Below are positions 34,101-47,900 of a DNA stretch of 64,000 nucleotides, in pieces. Made by a program: the position numbers and the translations under genes. The notes beneath the pieces were generated by a model. The model was not told the DNA's origin. It saw only the letters and a program-made list of their open reading frames with translations, and did no database searches. This DNA comes from Tanypteryx hageni (Eukaryota > Arthropoda > Insecta > Odonata > Petaluridae). Positions within the stretch are counted from its first letter, which is position 1. Every line of letters starts with the position of its first letter. The stretch is from positions 193,944,370 through 194,008,369 of the forward strand of contig CM054115.1 in NCBI GenBank assembly GCA_028673005.1, written 5' to 3'.

Positions 34101-37100
34101 GAATATGATTGATTTTTCTTTGTGTGGGATCGTCACTTTAATTTTACCCATCATTGAAATAACTTTAAGATACTGACATTTTTATAAAATTTGGGGACAG
34201 TGTTATAAATAGCAAAAAATTAAATCTTAATTTTTAAAGATGTGAATAATTGTCATTTCTTGAATTCAAGCCTTTTTTGGGCTGGTTAGAGACATTTTTG
34301 GCTGCAGAAATAAACCTCTTTTTTGGCTTTACACACATTTAAGTGATGAATAAGTATTTTAATTCTCACTCCTTTTATATGCAATTAATGATATCCTATA
34401 CTGATGAATGACATGAAAGGAAATCACATTGAAATTAAAAATTATTATGTTTGTCTAATTAAATTCATTCTGAGATGGTGAACTCATGTGAAACCATAGC
34501 TTTTACTTTTGATAAGAGTTATTAATTGGAAAATCTCATTATTGAAACTTCAATGATATCCATTCTCGGAAAATTGCTTGCAAAAGTAACTTCAATAATT
34601 ATAATACATACCTATAAATTTTTTATCAGGTAATTTAAAATAGGAAATGCTAGTAAAATATGGCTTTATAGTAAAATATTTGCTGTTTAATTCAAAGGTG
34701 CTGATGGTTATTATGGTGATTATGTAACTAATAAATATTACCTTAGGGCTGCACTAAATACACCAGATATGAAAACACCAGGCAGACCTGGAGTTGTTGC
34801 TGACATTTCCATAACCAGGAAGGGAAGGACTTGGTCTGGCTTTTTTATTGCCTGAAACAATATTATTGAAACATTTCATAAGAATTGATTGTTCAGAATG
34901 ATCCTCAGTGATGGAAATTGTATTGTGTTAATAATAGCACTTTGATAAATTGAAAGAGGAAATGAGTGAATATTTTCATATTTACCCCTCTTAGAATAGG
35001 ATCACAGTCATGAAAATTTGCATAGATAACAAGACCAGTGTAACAGCAGAGGCTGACAATTGCTATAATGCCCAGGGCTAATATCATGGTGACACTGAAA
35101 AGAGACATTGCATTGGAACCATTTTAAACTGTAGCTGGAGGAAACATCTTGAGAAAATGTGGATATTAAAATGTTGCAACCAAAAAACTTATACAAAGTT
35201 GATTGGGAATTATTTTCTTACTAAATATTTGGTCAAATTATTACAAAAATAAACTTGCTTTTAAATTTTTCTTGGAAATTGGTTTAAATGTTGCAGATGT
35301 TAAAAATTGAAGAGAAAAATGTCACTGCTTTTTGTGAAAATTCAGTGCACTAGAATAGTAAGAAAATCAACAGGACCAAAAGAATATGGTATAAACAATG
35401 GTAAAACACAAATGAAATAAAATGAGTGTTTTCACCTCTGAAATTATTACTTTCTCCATACGTAGTATGTATATTGTTTTTATGAAAAAAATCGATTTCG
35501 AGATTTCAACGGAAATACAAATTCTGACATCCCCTGAATATGTTTTGACCATTTTCTCAATGATGTCTATGTGTGTATGTATGTGACAGTATTTTTGTGG
35601 ATGCTCTAACTCAAAAACTATTAATCAGGTTAGTGCATAATATTATATTTAACATTTTTATGAAAGTCACAAGAGTTGATTAGTTTTTGGTCAACCGGAA
35701 GTGGGTGTTTACTTTTGTCACTTATCTGTTTTATTTGCTTTAATATTTGATAGATGTAAAAGCATATTGGAATAAAAGTTGTAGGAAATTTAATTTTCTA
35801 CAACCTTTGTTTGAAACATTTTCTCATATAATGCATTGTTTAAGAGATATTTAAAAAATTATATTTTTTTAGCAGCCACAACCACACCACCTACCGGCGA
35901 CTATTGTAAACATCTTACACTTAGTTGTCTTAGTAATGCTCCTTTTTATTTTCTTAATTGTTGGAGCTTTGTGGCTATATCCAATATCAGAAGGCTATGG
36001 TTTGAGTTTATTTCTGTTCTTTGTGAAGTCTAAATTTTTTTCACAGTTTCTTAAAATATTTATTATTATGCAACCTACTTGGAATTTTTAGAAATATTAC
36101 AGGTATGGAGAAAGTCATGTGGTGGCCACATCAGATTTTTAGGAGAATTATTAGGAAGGGAGAAGTACTGATATGTCATATTGGGGTATATCAGTTCATT
36201 CCAAAGAATGACTATTACAAATGCTAAATTGGCTTTACTTACATTGTTGCTCTTCTTAGTGAAGACATTGCCAGACACCTCTGAAGCATTGATTGGTTGA
36301 CTGCACATGCAGCTAACCAGCTGATGTAGTTTCCAAATGTTACTGACCAGAAAGTATGGCGTACCCTTGGATCCATATCCATGCTAGAAAGAATAATGTT
36401 CCAAAAACACTCATTTTTATGCTTGTTAACAACCTGGTGCGCTTATTTATCAGCTGTTCAATTTTTAACTTTTGAACTTGAAAATGAGAGCATAAATATA
36501 TAAATGACTCATATTGACAAGCACAGTTGAGTTCCAATTAAAAAAGTTGAATTTTTCACTGAGATACCAAAAGAACTCAGTGACCTGATATAAAAAGACA
36601 ATCATCATCATCATCATGCTTCTGTCCGAAGACAGGTTTTAACTGAATCGCTGCCTCCATTTCTCTCTCTCCCTAGAAGCCTCTTTTATACCTCTATAAG
36701 TAGTATATCCCTGCTTTATATTATCTAATATTCCTATTCTTTTTCTCCCTCTTCCTCTTTTTCCACTAATTTTTCCTTCTAAGATCGTCCTTTGTAAACA
36801 CTGTCTTCTCAATATGTGCCCTATCCAATTTGCTTTTCTTTTCCTGATTGTTTTTATCAGCATCCTTTCTTCTCCCACCATTTCTAATACTTCTTCGTTT
36901 CTCTTCCTCTCTGTCCATTTCACTTTCATCATTCTTCTCCATACCCACATCTCAAAACTTTCTATGTATTTTTCCTCCTTTCTCCTTACCGTCCACGTCT
37001 CTGCACCATAAAGAGCTATGCTCCATATATAGCATTTTGCTAATTTCTTCCTTGTTTCTAAATTTATTTTCTTGCTTGTGAGAAGCTCCTTCTTCTCGTT

Positions 37101-40100
37101 AAATGCTGCTTTTGCCATTGCAATCCTACTTTTGATGTCCTGTGTACTACTTCCATCCTGTGCTAAAATACTGCCGAGATATTTGAAACTACTTACTTGT
37201 TCCAATTTTTGGCCATTTACCATTATATTTAATTCTTTATGTTCCTTTGAAACCACCATGACTTTCGTTTTTTCTGTATTGATCTTCATTCCATATTGTT
37301 GGCCAACCTCAACTAGTCTGTCTGTCATCCTCTGAAGCTCTTTCTCGCCTTCTGCTATTAGGCCCTGATCATCTGCGTATTTAATGGTGGTAATACTTTC
37401 ATCTCCTATCTTAAATCCTTTCTCTTCCATCAACGCTTCTTCTGTTATTGTTTCTGCATAAATATTAAATATCGCTGGTGAAATAGGACAACCCTGCCTC
37501 ACTCCCCTCCCTATTGAAGTACTTTCTGTTTCTTCTCCTTCAACCCTGACTCTAATCTTTTGATCAAAGTAAAGGTTTTTAAGCAGTCTTTTATCTTTCC
37601 AATCTATTCCTATTTTGTTTAAAATACCCAGCATCTTATCCCATTTCACTCGGTCAAAAGCTTTCTCCCAATCTACAAAACAAAAATACATATCTTTATT
37701 GACTTCTAGCGCTCTTTCTATCATGATCCTCATACATCCTATAGCATCTCTAGTCCCCCTTCCTCTTCTAAAACCAAACTGATTATCTTGCAGCTCCTTT
37801 TCTATTTTACATTCAATTCTTTTGGTTATTATTCTGGTTAGAACTTTAGCTGTATGAGAAATTAAACTAATAGTTCTGTAATCCTTACAACATTTTGCAT
37901 TGTTCTTTTTCTCCAGTGGTACCATCACAACATCTAAAAAATCTTCAGGCCATATGCCAGTATCATATACTTGGTTAAAAAATTTTGTGAGTTGCTTAAC
38001 TGCTTTAGACCCCAAAACCTTAAGAACGTCCACGGGTATATCATCACTCCCAACAGCCTTTCTTCTTTTCATGTCATCAATTACTCTTTTAACTTCATAC
38101 TCGAGAATACTTGGTCCTAGCTGATCTTCTTCCACATCCTCTTTTTCATTTAATTCAATATTTCTTGGCTTTCCTTCTTTGTCATACAGAACCTCAATGT
38201 ATTCTTTCCAGACATTCTTTACATTGTCTGGCTCCGATACTATTTTACCACTTTTGTTCATGATTCCTTTACGTCCTATCTTTCTTGCTTTTTTCTTGAA
38301 TAGTTCTCTTGCTTTGCTATACATGAGGTCTGTTCTACAAATTCTTTCACACTCGACAATCTCCTCGCATTTCTCATTTATCCACTGTTCTCTGGCTTTA
38401 TCTGTTTCCCTTCTTAAAGCATTATTTAACTCCTTGTACTTTCTTTGGCCTTCTTCAGTGTTTATGTTCTTCCACTTTCTCCACTCTTCCATTTTTTGCA
38501 GCATGGCTGCTGTGATCCAGGGTTTTTTGTTTCTTTCACCCGTTATCTTTCCTACCTTCTTTTCCATTACATCTTTAATGTTGCTATGGATGTATCTCCA
38601 CTCCTCATCTACATTCTTCCTATTTTCTTCAGCTCTCTCCCCCAACCTTTCCTCCAGCTCAGTCATGATAGCCTCCTTGTTTTTAAGGAGTTCCTCTAAG
38701 TTCCATTTCTTGTTAACTCTTATGTTTCTCTTAACGCTCTTCAGTCTACATTGTATATTTGCCACCAAAAGGTTGTGGTCAGAATCGATATCTGCCCCTG
38801 GTAGTGTTTTCACATTTTTAATGCTATTTCTAAATCTTTCATTGACTAGTATGTAATCTATCTGGTATCGTCTCTCGTCTCCTGGGCTTCTCCATGTGTA
38901 AAGTCTCCGCTGGTGATGCTTAAACCATGTATTAGTTACAATTAATCTATTTCTATGGCAGAATTCCACAAGTTTATCCCCTCTTTCATTTCTCTTCCCT
39001 AGTCCATATTTTCCCACTATGTTATCTTCCTGTCCCTCTCCGACTACACTGTTCCAGTCTCCCATTACTATGGTGGTGATACTTCCTTTTGCCTCCTCCT
39101 CCAATATCTCCATAATCTGTTCATACATTTCATCTACTTCGTCGTCGCCAGCATTAGTCGTTGGCATATACACTTGAATTATAAGCATTTCCACTGGCTC
39201 CATCTGAAGTTTTACGGCTATTAATCTATCATTAACTGTCACTACCTTGCTAATTCTTTCAGCTATCTCTTTTCTCATTATAATCCCCACTCCCCTTTCC
39301 TTTTTCTCCCCTCCCGAGTAAATAATCTTAAATTCGTCTGAATTTATCTCGCCTTCTCCTTCCCACCGAACTTCACTAAGACCTACTATACCTACATTAT
39401 TCCTTCTCATTTCCCTTTTTAAGTTCTCTAGTTTACCCCCTGAATTCATAGTCCTAACATTCCATGTGCCTATTCTTAATTTCTCACCACTTGCTTTCCT
39501 ATTAATGTTAAATTTCCTCTGTGCATCCCCTAGGGTTGTCCCCACCCGGAGATCCGATTGGGGGACTATTTTACCTCCGGAATATTTTACCCCAGAAAGA
39601 TCCATAGAGATATTTTCAGCTTTTCAGCCTATCATGGGAAATAGTTACTTCTAGTTTTAAACTTTTTTATGCGTTCTTTGCACAAAGTGAATGCAAATTG
39701 GGTAGGTTGTTTCCGTCCGTCCGTCCACATCTTAAAACTCGGGAACTGCTGGATGTATTTAAATGAACTTTGGTATTGGGGAGTTTTGCTAAAATTGGTC
39801 AATCGATTCCAATCTTGGTTAAAATCGGACAACAATTACGATCACTTTACATGAAGACCTACATGTGGTTTACAATGTTCCTTTGTTTCAAGTCTGGAAC
39901 CGCTGGACGTATTTTGATGAAATTTGATATTTGGTAGTTTTGCTGACATTTTTCGACCAATTCCAATTTTGTTTAAAATCAGATGATAATTATGACCCCT
40001 TTACATAAAGACCTACAATGCTCCTTTGTTTCAACTCTTGGAACCGCAGGAGGTATTTAGATGAAATTTGGTATTGGGGAGTTTGAGTAAAATTGGTCGA

Positions 40101-41902
40101 TCAATTCCAATTTTAATTTAAATCAGATAACAATTATGACTACTTTACATGAAGACCTACATGTTTACAATGTTCCCCTTTCAACTTGGGAACCGCTGGA
40201 CGTATTTTGTTGAAATTTGCTATTGGGGAGTTTTACTAAAATTTGTCAACCGATTCCAATTTTGTTTAAAATCGCAAAATAATAATGACAACTTTACATA
40301 AAGACTTACATGTATTTTATAACATACCTTGCTAGCTTCTTGTTAAATACTCACCTGAGCAAAAATATTCAGAACGTGAAATCTCAAAGAACGCATTTGG
40401 AAACTCTGTGTACTCTGACATGGAGTACACCTTTCCAATCTTGTTTAATTACTAGCATGGCCCACATGTTGTGAGCCTACTATTTTATAGACTTGGACAA
40501 ACATTGATCATTGGCTATAAAATCCTACTCAATGACATGACCTCATGATAAATTTCTTTTGAAATTCATGTTTTTTTCTCTTCAAAGCAAAATAAAAGTT
40601 TTATGAGAATAGCTAAATAGAAGCTGGAAAATATTAATATAACTATTCTTGCTAATTTAGTCATTTTCAATAATATAGAAAAATAACCAGAGAAAGACTG
40701 GGCAATTGCCCAGTTGGCTGATTGGGCCAGCTGATTCAGTCAGATGCTAGGGCCATTTAGAATGAAATGCCTTGGCCGATCAAGTATTTCCCTGAAAATA
40801 TCTCTCATCCATTCCCTGCTGTATTATATGAAATTAAAATTTTAGACAGGAAATATTTTAAACATATTTTTAATAGAAGGTAATAGTTTTTCTTGTTATG
40901 AAGAAACAATCTCTAAATTTATCCTAATAAAAACATGCTGTTTTAATTGAATTGTACATTTTCTCTTGTTAACTTTAACTTACTTGAAAAATTCAATCCT
41001 CTCACTGTCCATATTTCTTTGCCAGACCTCTTTTACCCCTCCTACATTCACTGTTCCAATCACAAGTATTGTGATCACTCCACCAAACATAACAAATGTT
41101 TGCAGTGTATCTGTCCATACAACCGCCTTAAGACCTCCCTTTAAAAAATAGCTTATTAACATGATTACCAATGATAAACATAACTGTAAAAGAGTAATAG
41201 TAGAAAAATTATGAGTCATTTCAATGTGAATATTTGAGGAAAAATGTTGTCTGCCATGTTATTCCACAAATTCAAAAGTAGCGCCACAACTCACCAATGT
41301 AGTATAGAATATGCATACAACACAAACAATGGGAGTGATGAGGTGTAGATTAAATCCTGTTACTGTAATGATAAGACAAAAGGCATGATATTTCCTTGCT
41401 ACTCAAGTGACAAATTTTCGTATATCAGATTCAAAATTATTCCACCAAGTGAAATGTAATAATATAAGTTTAGCATATTATAGATAGTTTAAAGTTATTC
41501 TGGATCCTTAAATTTTAAAGGTGATTATTTCCTTTTATGCTTTATTTAAATTTTGTCTACATGAACAGCTATTATTACTGTGGTTTAGTATTTCATGTCA
41601 ATTACCTTGGCTGAAAGCTAAGGCTGGAACATAAATAACAATTGGTATGTACAGCATCTGAAATTTATAAAAATACAAATGAAAAATTTGGTAGAAATAT
41701 TTATAATACAATTTTTTATGATTATTAATTATTAAGTAACATTAAATTTTATGAAAGTGCTACAGGTTTTAAGTCAAACAAAAATTTTCATTTTACAGCA
41801 AAAACAATGTTACTGACCACAATGCTAACATTTTTCTAATTTAAAGTAAGCAGAACACCATAACTTGACTTTCATTTCCAGTTTTATGGCTTGTGACTTA
41901 CA

Positions 41903-41958
<56 letters not shown>

Positions 41959-44900
41959 ATAAATAAGTATAAAAAGATTTTGCATTGTCATTTAGGGTGG
42001 TACACAGTACATTCTTTTGTACACATAAGACTGCATTTTTCTGTGAAAAAGTTGCCTAAAACTGACATCCATTTTACAGGCTAAAGATAACAATGTACTG
42101 CAGTTATAAAACATGCATAAGAACAGATTTGGCTTAATTAGTGTCATTGTAAGAGCTAGAAAGAGTGGCCATTGCTCTCAGGTGTCATAATGCAAAATTA
42201 CTTACTCACTGTTTATGATTCAATTGCATTTTGTGCAAAGCATTGTATAAATGTAATAAACTGAAGAATTTGATACTTTTTAGAATTCCATAAGTAGAAG
42301 AAAAAGAAAATAAAGATGTCCTGGGCCTATAACAAAAATGTTTCACAAAACTATCAATACTTACATCTGCTATATAATAACTATTGCCATGTTAAAAGGG
42401 TAATAAGGTAACTTTGTAACTAAGTTATAAGTTAACATTTTTCTAAAATAGTTTTAGCATGGATCTAGGAGCTGTTAGCATAATGTACAAATTTAAATTG
42501 CTAACCCATACATAAATCATAAAAACTGGATTGCTCATCTATTGATATTTGAAATAATACTGCTGAATAGACTCACATCCTTCCTCAAATGCCATAACAT
42601 AATCTGTAACACCCAACATGGATTCATAATGGGCAAATCTACCACTACTGAAGCAATCACCTTTCTGGAAAAAATCATCAGCAATATTGACCAAGGAAAC
42701 AATTCCATTGGTATCTTCCTGAATCTGTCAAAAGCTTTTGACTGCATAAATTTTGACATACTCCTTGACAAAATAGAAAATTTTGGAAGAAGTGGTCAAG
42801 CCCCATAGTCTTATTAAATCTTACTTAAAAAACCAAATGCATGTAGTAAAGCTACAGACACCCCAGGGACATATTATGTCATCTAATCTCACTGCTACCA
42901 ATGGAGTTCCTCAAGGTTCAATTCTTGGACCCTTCCTCCTTATTACATATAAACAACATTCAATCTGTTATCAATGATGGGACAATAATTTTGTATGCTG
43001 ATGATACTTCTATCAGAATAGCTGAAAAGCTGTACTCTCAACTGGAAATAATGGGAAATGTTGTCTTAACCCTTTCCCGGCCTAATTTAAATACCTCGAT
43101 CAGCCAATTTTGACCCGATTATTTTACAAAATTACATATTATGTGCATCACTTCATGTTACCTGCAGTAATGAAGCACACCTACAGAGGGTAATAGGAAT
43201 AAAAAAAAGACGGATGCTTTCGAGCAGAAGTGGTCATTTGATCTCCAACGCTTTCAAACGTTTAGGCTGGGAGAGTGTTAAACAGCATTGCACAACATTA
43301 TAATGAAAACTTTCTCACAATAAACACTGAAAAATAATGCTTTATAGAATTCTCCCCATGTTTATATGACTCAGAAAATAGTTACTTTGTAGGAGATATC
43401 ATGAATTTTGTTTCAAGATGGCGGAAATAGTAAACACGACGTCATGTCGCTCGTGCAAAAATCCTCTTCAAGACGAGTTTATATTACCATGTGCCGGTAG
43501 ATGCATGGGATATTACCACCTAAAGTGCTCCAATCTTACAGAAATAGAATCTAACGTAATCCAGGGTCATAAATCGATTTTCTGGATGTGTGAAACCTGT
43601 TGCTCATCAGTGAACCTAAACACCGCGCGACCTGGCATCGAAAATTCCTCTCCGGCCGTTTTTTATTTTATTATCAGGAACTTACTCTGCCTGGAAGAAA
43701 GACTGGCGCTTGTGGAGTCCAAGCAAGTATGTAGTAATTCAATTAAAAACAAATTGAGCAATGCGCTCATTGAATGAGAAGTTATCCCAAGTAATGTAGT
43801 CACGGCAGATATTAATGCGGAATCAGCCCCCAACCCATCTGCTAAGTATGCCATTGTGTTCTCTGGTGGAACTAACCTGCAACCGTCAAAATTTCCAACT
43901 GATACCCTAAATGCGACAGAGAATTCCGACAAAAATATTTCTCATAGTGACGATGGTTTTATAAAGGTGAGCTACAAAAAAGGAACAAAACCATAAGTAA
44001 ATATGCCGACAGCCTACATGAAAACTCTCATCACGAATGTCCATCAGAAGTCTCCATTAAGGAGAGTACGAGTTTATCGAAACGCGGTCCTGGCATAGCA
44101 AAACGAGGTAAGCAAGTAAAACACTTAATATTCGGCTCCAGCAAGGAAAAAAACAGTTTTACAGCAATCCCTAAACGTGCCTGGCTCTATCTGGGACGAG
44201 TTAATGTGAATGTTACATGTGATAATATTATAAACTTTCTTTCAAAGAGATATAATAACGATAATTTTACATGCGAAAAACTTGACATATACAGCAGTCA
44301 GAGTGCTTCCTTTAAAATCAGTGCTGATCTCTCTCTCTTATCAGATCTGAATAAAAGTGAAAACTGGCCAGAAGGTGCATGTGTTAGTAGGTTTTCCTTC
44401 ACCAGTTGGAGGAAGAGTGAAATTAGCAAATCTGAACTAAGTGACCCACCCTCACCATTGTGTGTCCCCTGTCAGAATACAGCAAGTGCTCATTATGATT
44501 CTTCAGCCAGTGCTATTTATTGTGATAGCAACCCAAGTGAAAGTTCCGATAAAAATCCTCTTCCAATTTTGCCACCTAATCCCAGCCACAATCCCACCTG
44601 TAATCAGGCTCCTAAAACGATTACTCGAGGCCAAGCTGGTGTATTGATCCCAGCCCAACCCTCAACAGGAATCACAACAAGAAGCATGGATGGGATCTCC
44701 AAAGCCAAATCAAAGTGACTAAATGTAATACATCAAAACATCCAAGGTATGGGCAATAAAATTGATCAGCTCGAGGTTTTTATTGAAGAAGAAACCCCTG
44801 ATATTTTGGTACTCAGTGAACATGGGTTAAAACTAGAACAAACACATCGTAACATATTGTCCAAAATGAAATTAGGTGCAGTCAGCTGCAGAAAAGGAAA

Positions 44901-47900
44901 AAAAGGTGGAGGTGTTATAATACTTGTCAATAGTAAATTGCAAATTCATATAGACAACTTAGAACTGGATAGATTTTCAGACCAGGAAAACATTGAAATT
45001 ACAGGCATAAAACTCACCCCAAGAAATAATAATACAATGTATATCCTAGGAATATATCGCCCCCCTAGTGGTAATATTGATCTCTGCCTGAACCAAGTAA
45101 CACAAATAATCGAAAACATGCAGCCAAAATTAAAGAGTAAATTGATTATTATTGGTGACTTTAATGTGAATATATTGGAAAATACAAGAAACAGTAAAAA
45201 ATTTATCTCATTTATTGAACTATTGGGCTTAAAACATACCATATCTTCACCTACAAGGATAACAAATACCACAACTACCTGTATAGATAATATTTTAACT
45301 GATCTAAATCCTTCTGCATTCACCTCTCTAGTAATTCATTCCTCACTATCTGATCATTTAGCTATAAAAATTAGCATAAACTTATATCAAAATTTAGTAA
45401 GCCCACCACATTACATACCATTTAAAGTGCATAACTGTAAGAAAGAAAACCTAATGCGCCTTCAAAATTTAACAATGAATGAAGAATGGTCTGGTGTGAC
45501 ACTCAATAATACAGCAGATGACAAATATAATAACCTCATTGAAACCTTCTCCTACTGGTTCAACCTCAGTTGCCCCATCACAACTGTAAAAAAATGGAAT
45601 AAAATAACAAAAAAAGTAACTGGATTGATGCTTCAATCAGAAAAGCCAGGGCAGAGCTTTGCCATCTTGAACAAATATATTTATCAAATAGAGACATTAA
45701 TAGTAAACATGAATTTTCAAATTACAAAAAGTTTTATGATAATTTAGTGTTAACAACTACAAAGAAATACAATGATGCCTATATCCTAAACTCGAATAAT
45801 ATTAGTAAAAGTACATGGAATATTATTAACCAGGCCAGAGGAAAGGAAACACCAACTTCCTCCCTCACTGAAATATGTATCAATAAAGCCACCATCAAAG
45901 ATCCAATGGAAATTGCAAATTATTTCAATAGTTTTTTCAACACAATGGCTGCAAAAATATCCAAAAAACTACCTAACACTTCAAGGGATAAACATTTTTT
46001 GAATAATAGAGTTGCTCAAAGTATCTACCTCTTCCCAACTAATGACACAGAGGTCAAAAGCATAATTAAAAACATGAAAGCAAAAAATTCTGCAGGATAT
46101 GATGGTATTCCTATTACTGCCATAAAAGCATGTGCATCATCCATTGCCTCTCCTTTATCTAACACCATTAACAAAGCCTTTGAGGAAGGAATCTTTCCAA
46201 ATGCTCTCAAAATATCTGTAATTCATCCAATTTATAAAAAGGGTGACAAAAGGGATGTAGCGAACTACAGGCCCATATCTCTGATATCATGTTTTTCCAA
46301 AATATTTGAAAAAATACTGCTGAATAGACTCACACCTTTCCTCAAACGGCATAACATAATCCGTAACACCCAACATGGATTCATAAAGGGCAAATCTACC
46401 ACTACTGCGGCAATCACCTTTCTGGAAAAAATTATCAGCAATATTGATCAAGGAAATAACTCCACTGGTATCTTCTTGGATCTATCAAAAGCTTTTGACT
46501 GCATAAATTTTGACATACTACTTGAAAAACTAGAAAATTTTGGAATAAGAGGTCAACCCCATAGTCTCATCAAATCTTACTTAACAAACCGAATGCAGGT
46601 AAGAAAACTACAGACATGACATCCAATCTGTTATTAATGATGGGACTATAATTTTGTATGCGGATGATACTTCTATCACAATAGCTGATAAGCTGTACTC
46701 TCAACTGGAAATAAAGGGAAATGTTGTCTTAAACAGCATTGCACAATATTATAATGAAAACCTTCTCACAATAAACACTGAAAAATCATGCTTTATAGAA
46801 TTCTCCCCATGCTTATATGACTCAGAAAATAGCTACTTTGTAGGAGATATCATGATAATGAAAAACCACTGCACAAAATTTCTTGGTTTAATTATTGATG
46901 AAAAACTAAGCTGGAATTACCATATAGATGAAATATTGCATAAAATTAGCAGAAATCTTTACATCTTAAGGAACCTAAAATATCGCTGTACACAAGGAGT
47001 TATGAAAACTGCTTATTTTGGACTGATTTACCCATACCTTGTCTATGGAATTGAATTATGGGGGCACACTAGTAAAACAAATTTACAGAAGCTTTTCATT
47101 TTACAAAAGAAAGCAATATGCTATATAGCAAACTTACCCCTGAAACAAACATGTAGGCAGGCTTTTGTTGACCTTAAACTACTGACACTCCCCTCCATTG
47201 TAATATATAGGACATTGCTATATTTAACTACTTTGGATGATATAATATCTAATAAAGATGTCCATGAACACTTCACTAGAGGCAATTCTTTTTACCGTCT
47301 TATCCAACATAGACTAAAATTGTATGAAAGCCTACCCAAATATAAAGGTATTCAATGGTTCAATATTTTACCTCCCAACCTTAAGTCTAGCAGATCAGAA
47401 AAAGACTTTAAGAACAAAATGTACAAATTTCTACTGGAGAATGCTTTTTACTCAGTGGAAGAATTTATTGATGTATGCTACTCCAAAAACATGTAACAGG
47501 AAGAAACTCTAACATGTAATTTATTTGTTTTATATTTAAATATTGCTGTATTTTGAGATTGTAGTTTTAATATGTTTGCTTCCTTTCAAATATATATGAA
47601 CTATTAGAACTATTTCTGATGAAGGTTACTTGCATGATGATATAATATGAAACATAGACAGTGCTTTTTACACATTATCTGCAACAGGAAGAAATTGTAG
47701 CATATGTAACTATGTACTTATATTCTATATTTTGCATGTTTGGTTTTGATATGTAACTTTCATAGTATATATGTGTTGTGAATGTCTTTTATGACGGCTC
47801 CTGATGATTGTACATGCTTTGTGTATGCAATTTTTATGGAATTAAAAATAAATAATAATAATAATAATAATCATGGCAGTGAAATATCATATTTCTATGT

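Larger units (their letters stand above)
43404..47872 (+). mobile_element. CR1/Jockey-type LINE, near full length but broken
   Basis: ORF1 is at about 43418-44718, ORF2 at 44749-47496, and a short 3' UTR ends in an AAT-repeat tail (47850-47872). ORF1 is frameshifted, ORF2 is frameshifted near 45610, and a deletion at 46617-46625 removes the RT block before YADD. It lies antisense in transporter intron 3. Confidence 0.88.

Noticed and set aside
36601..36617. Stand-alone ATC microsatellite
   Set aside because: It is the 3' tail of the RTE LINE.
38179..38856. 225-codon plus-strand ORF rich in leucine, serine and phenylalanine
   Set aside because: It is an antisense shadow of the intact RTE ORF on the minus strand.
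39668..40400. CRISPR-like or satellite array
   Set aside because: Only four long, diverged units without regular spacers, in a eukaryotic intron.
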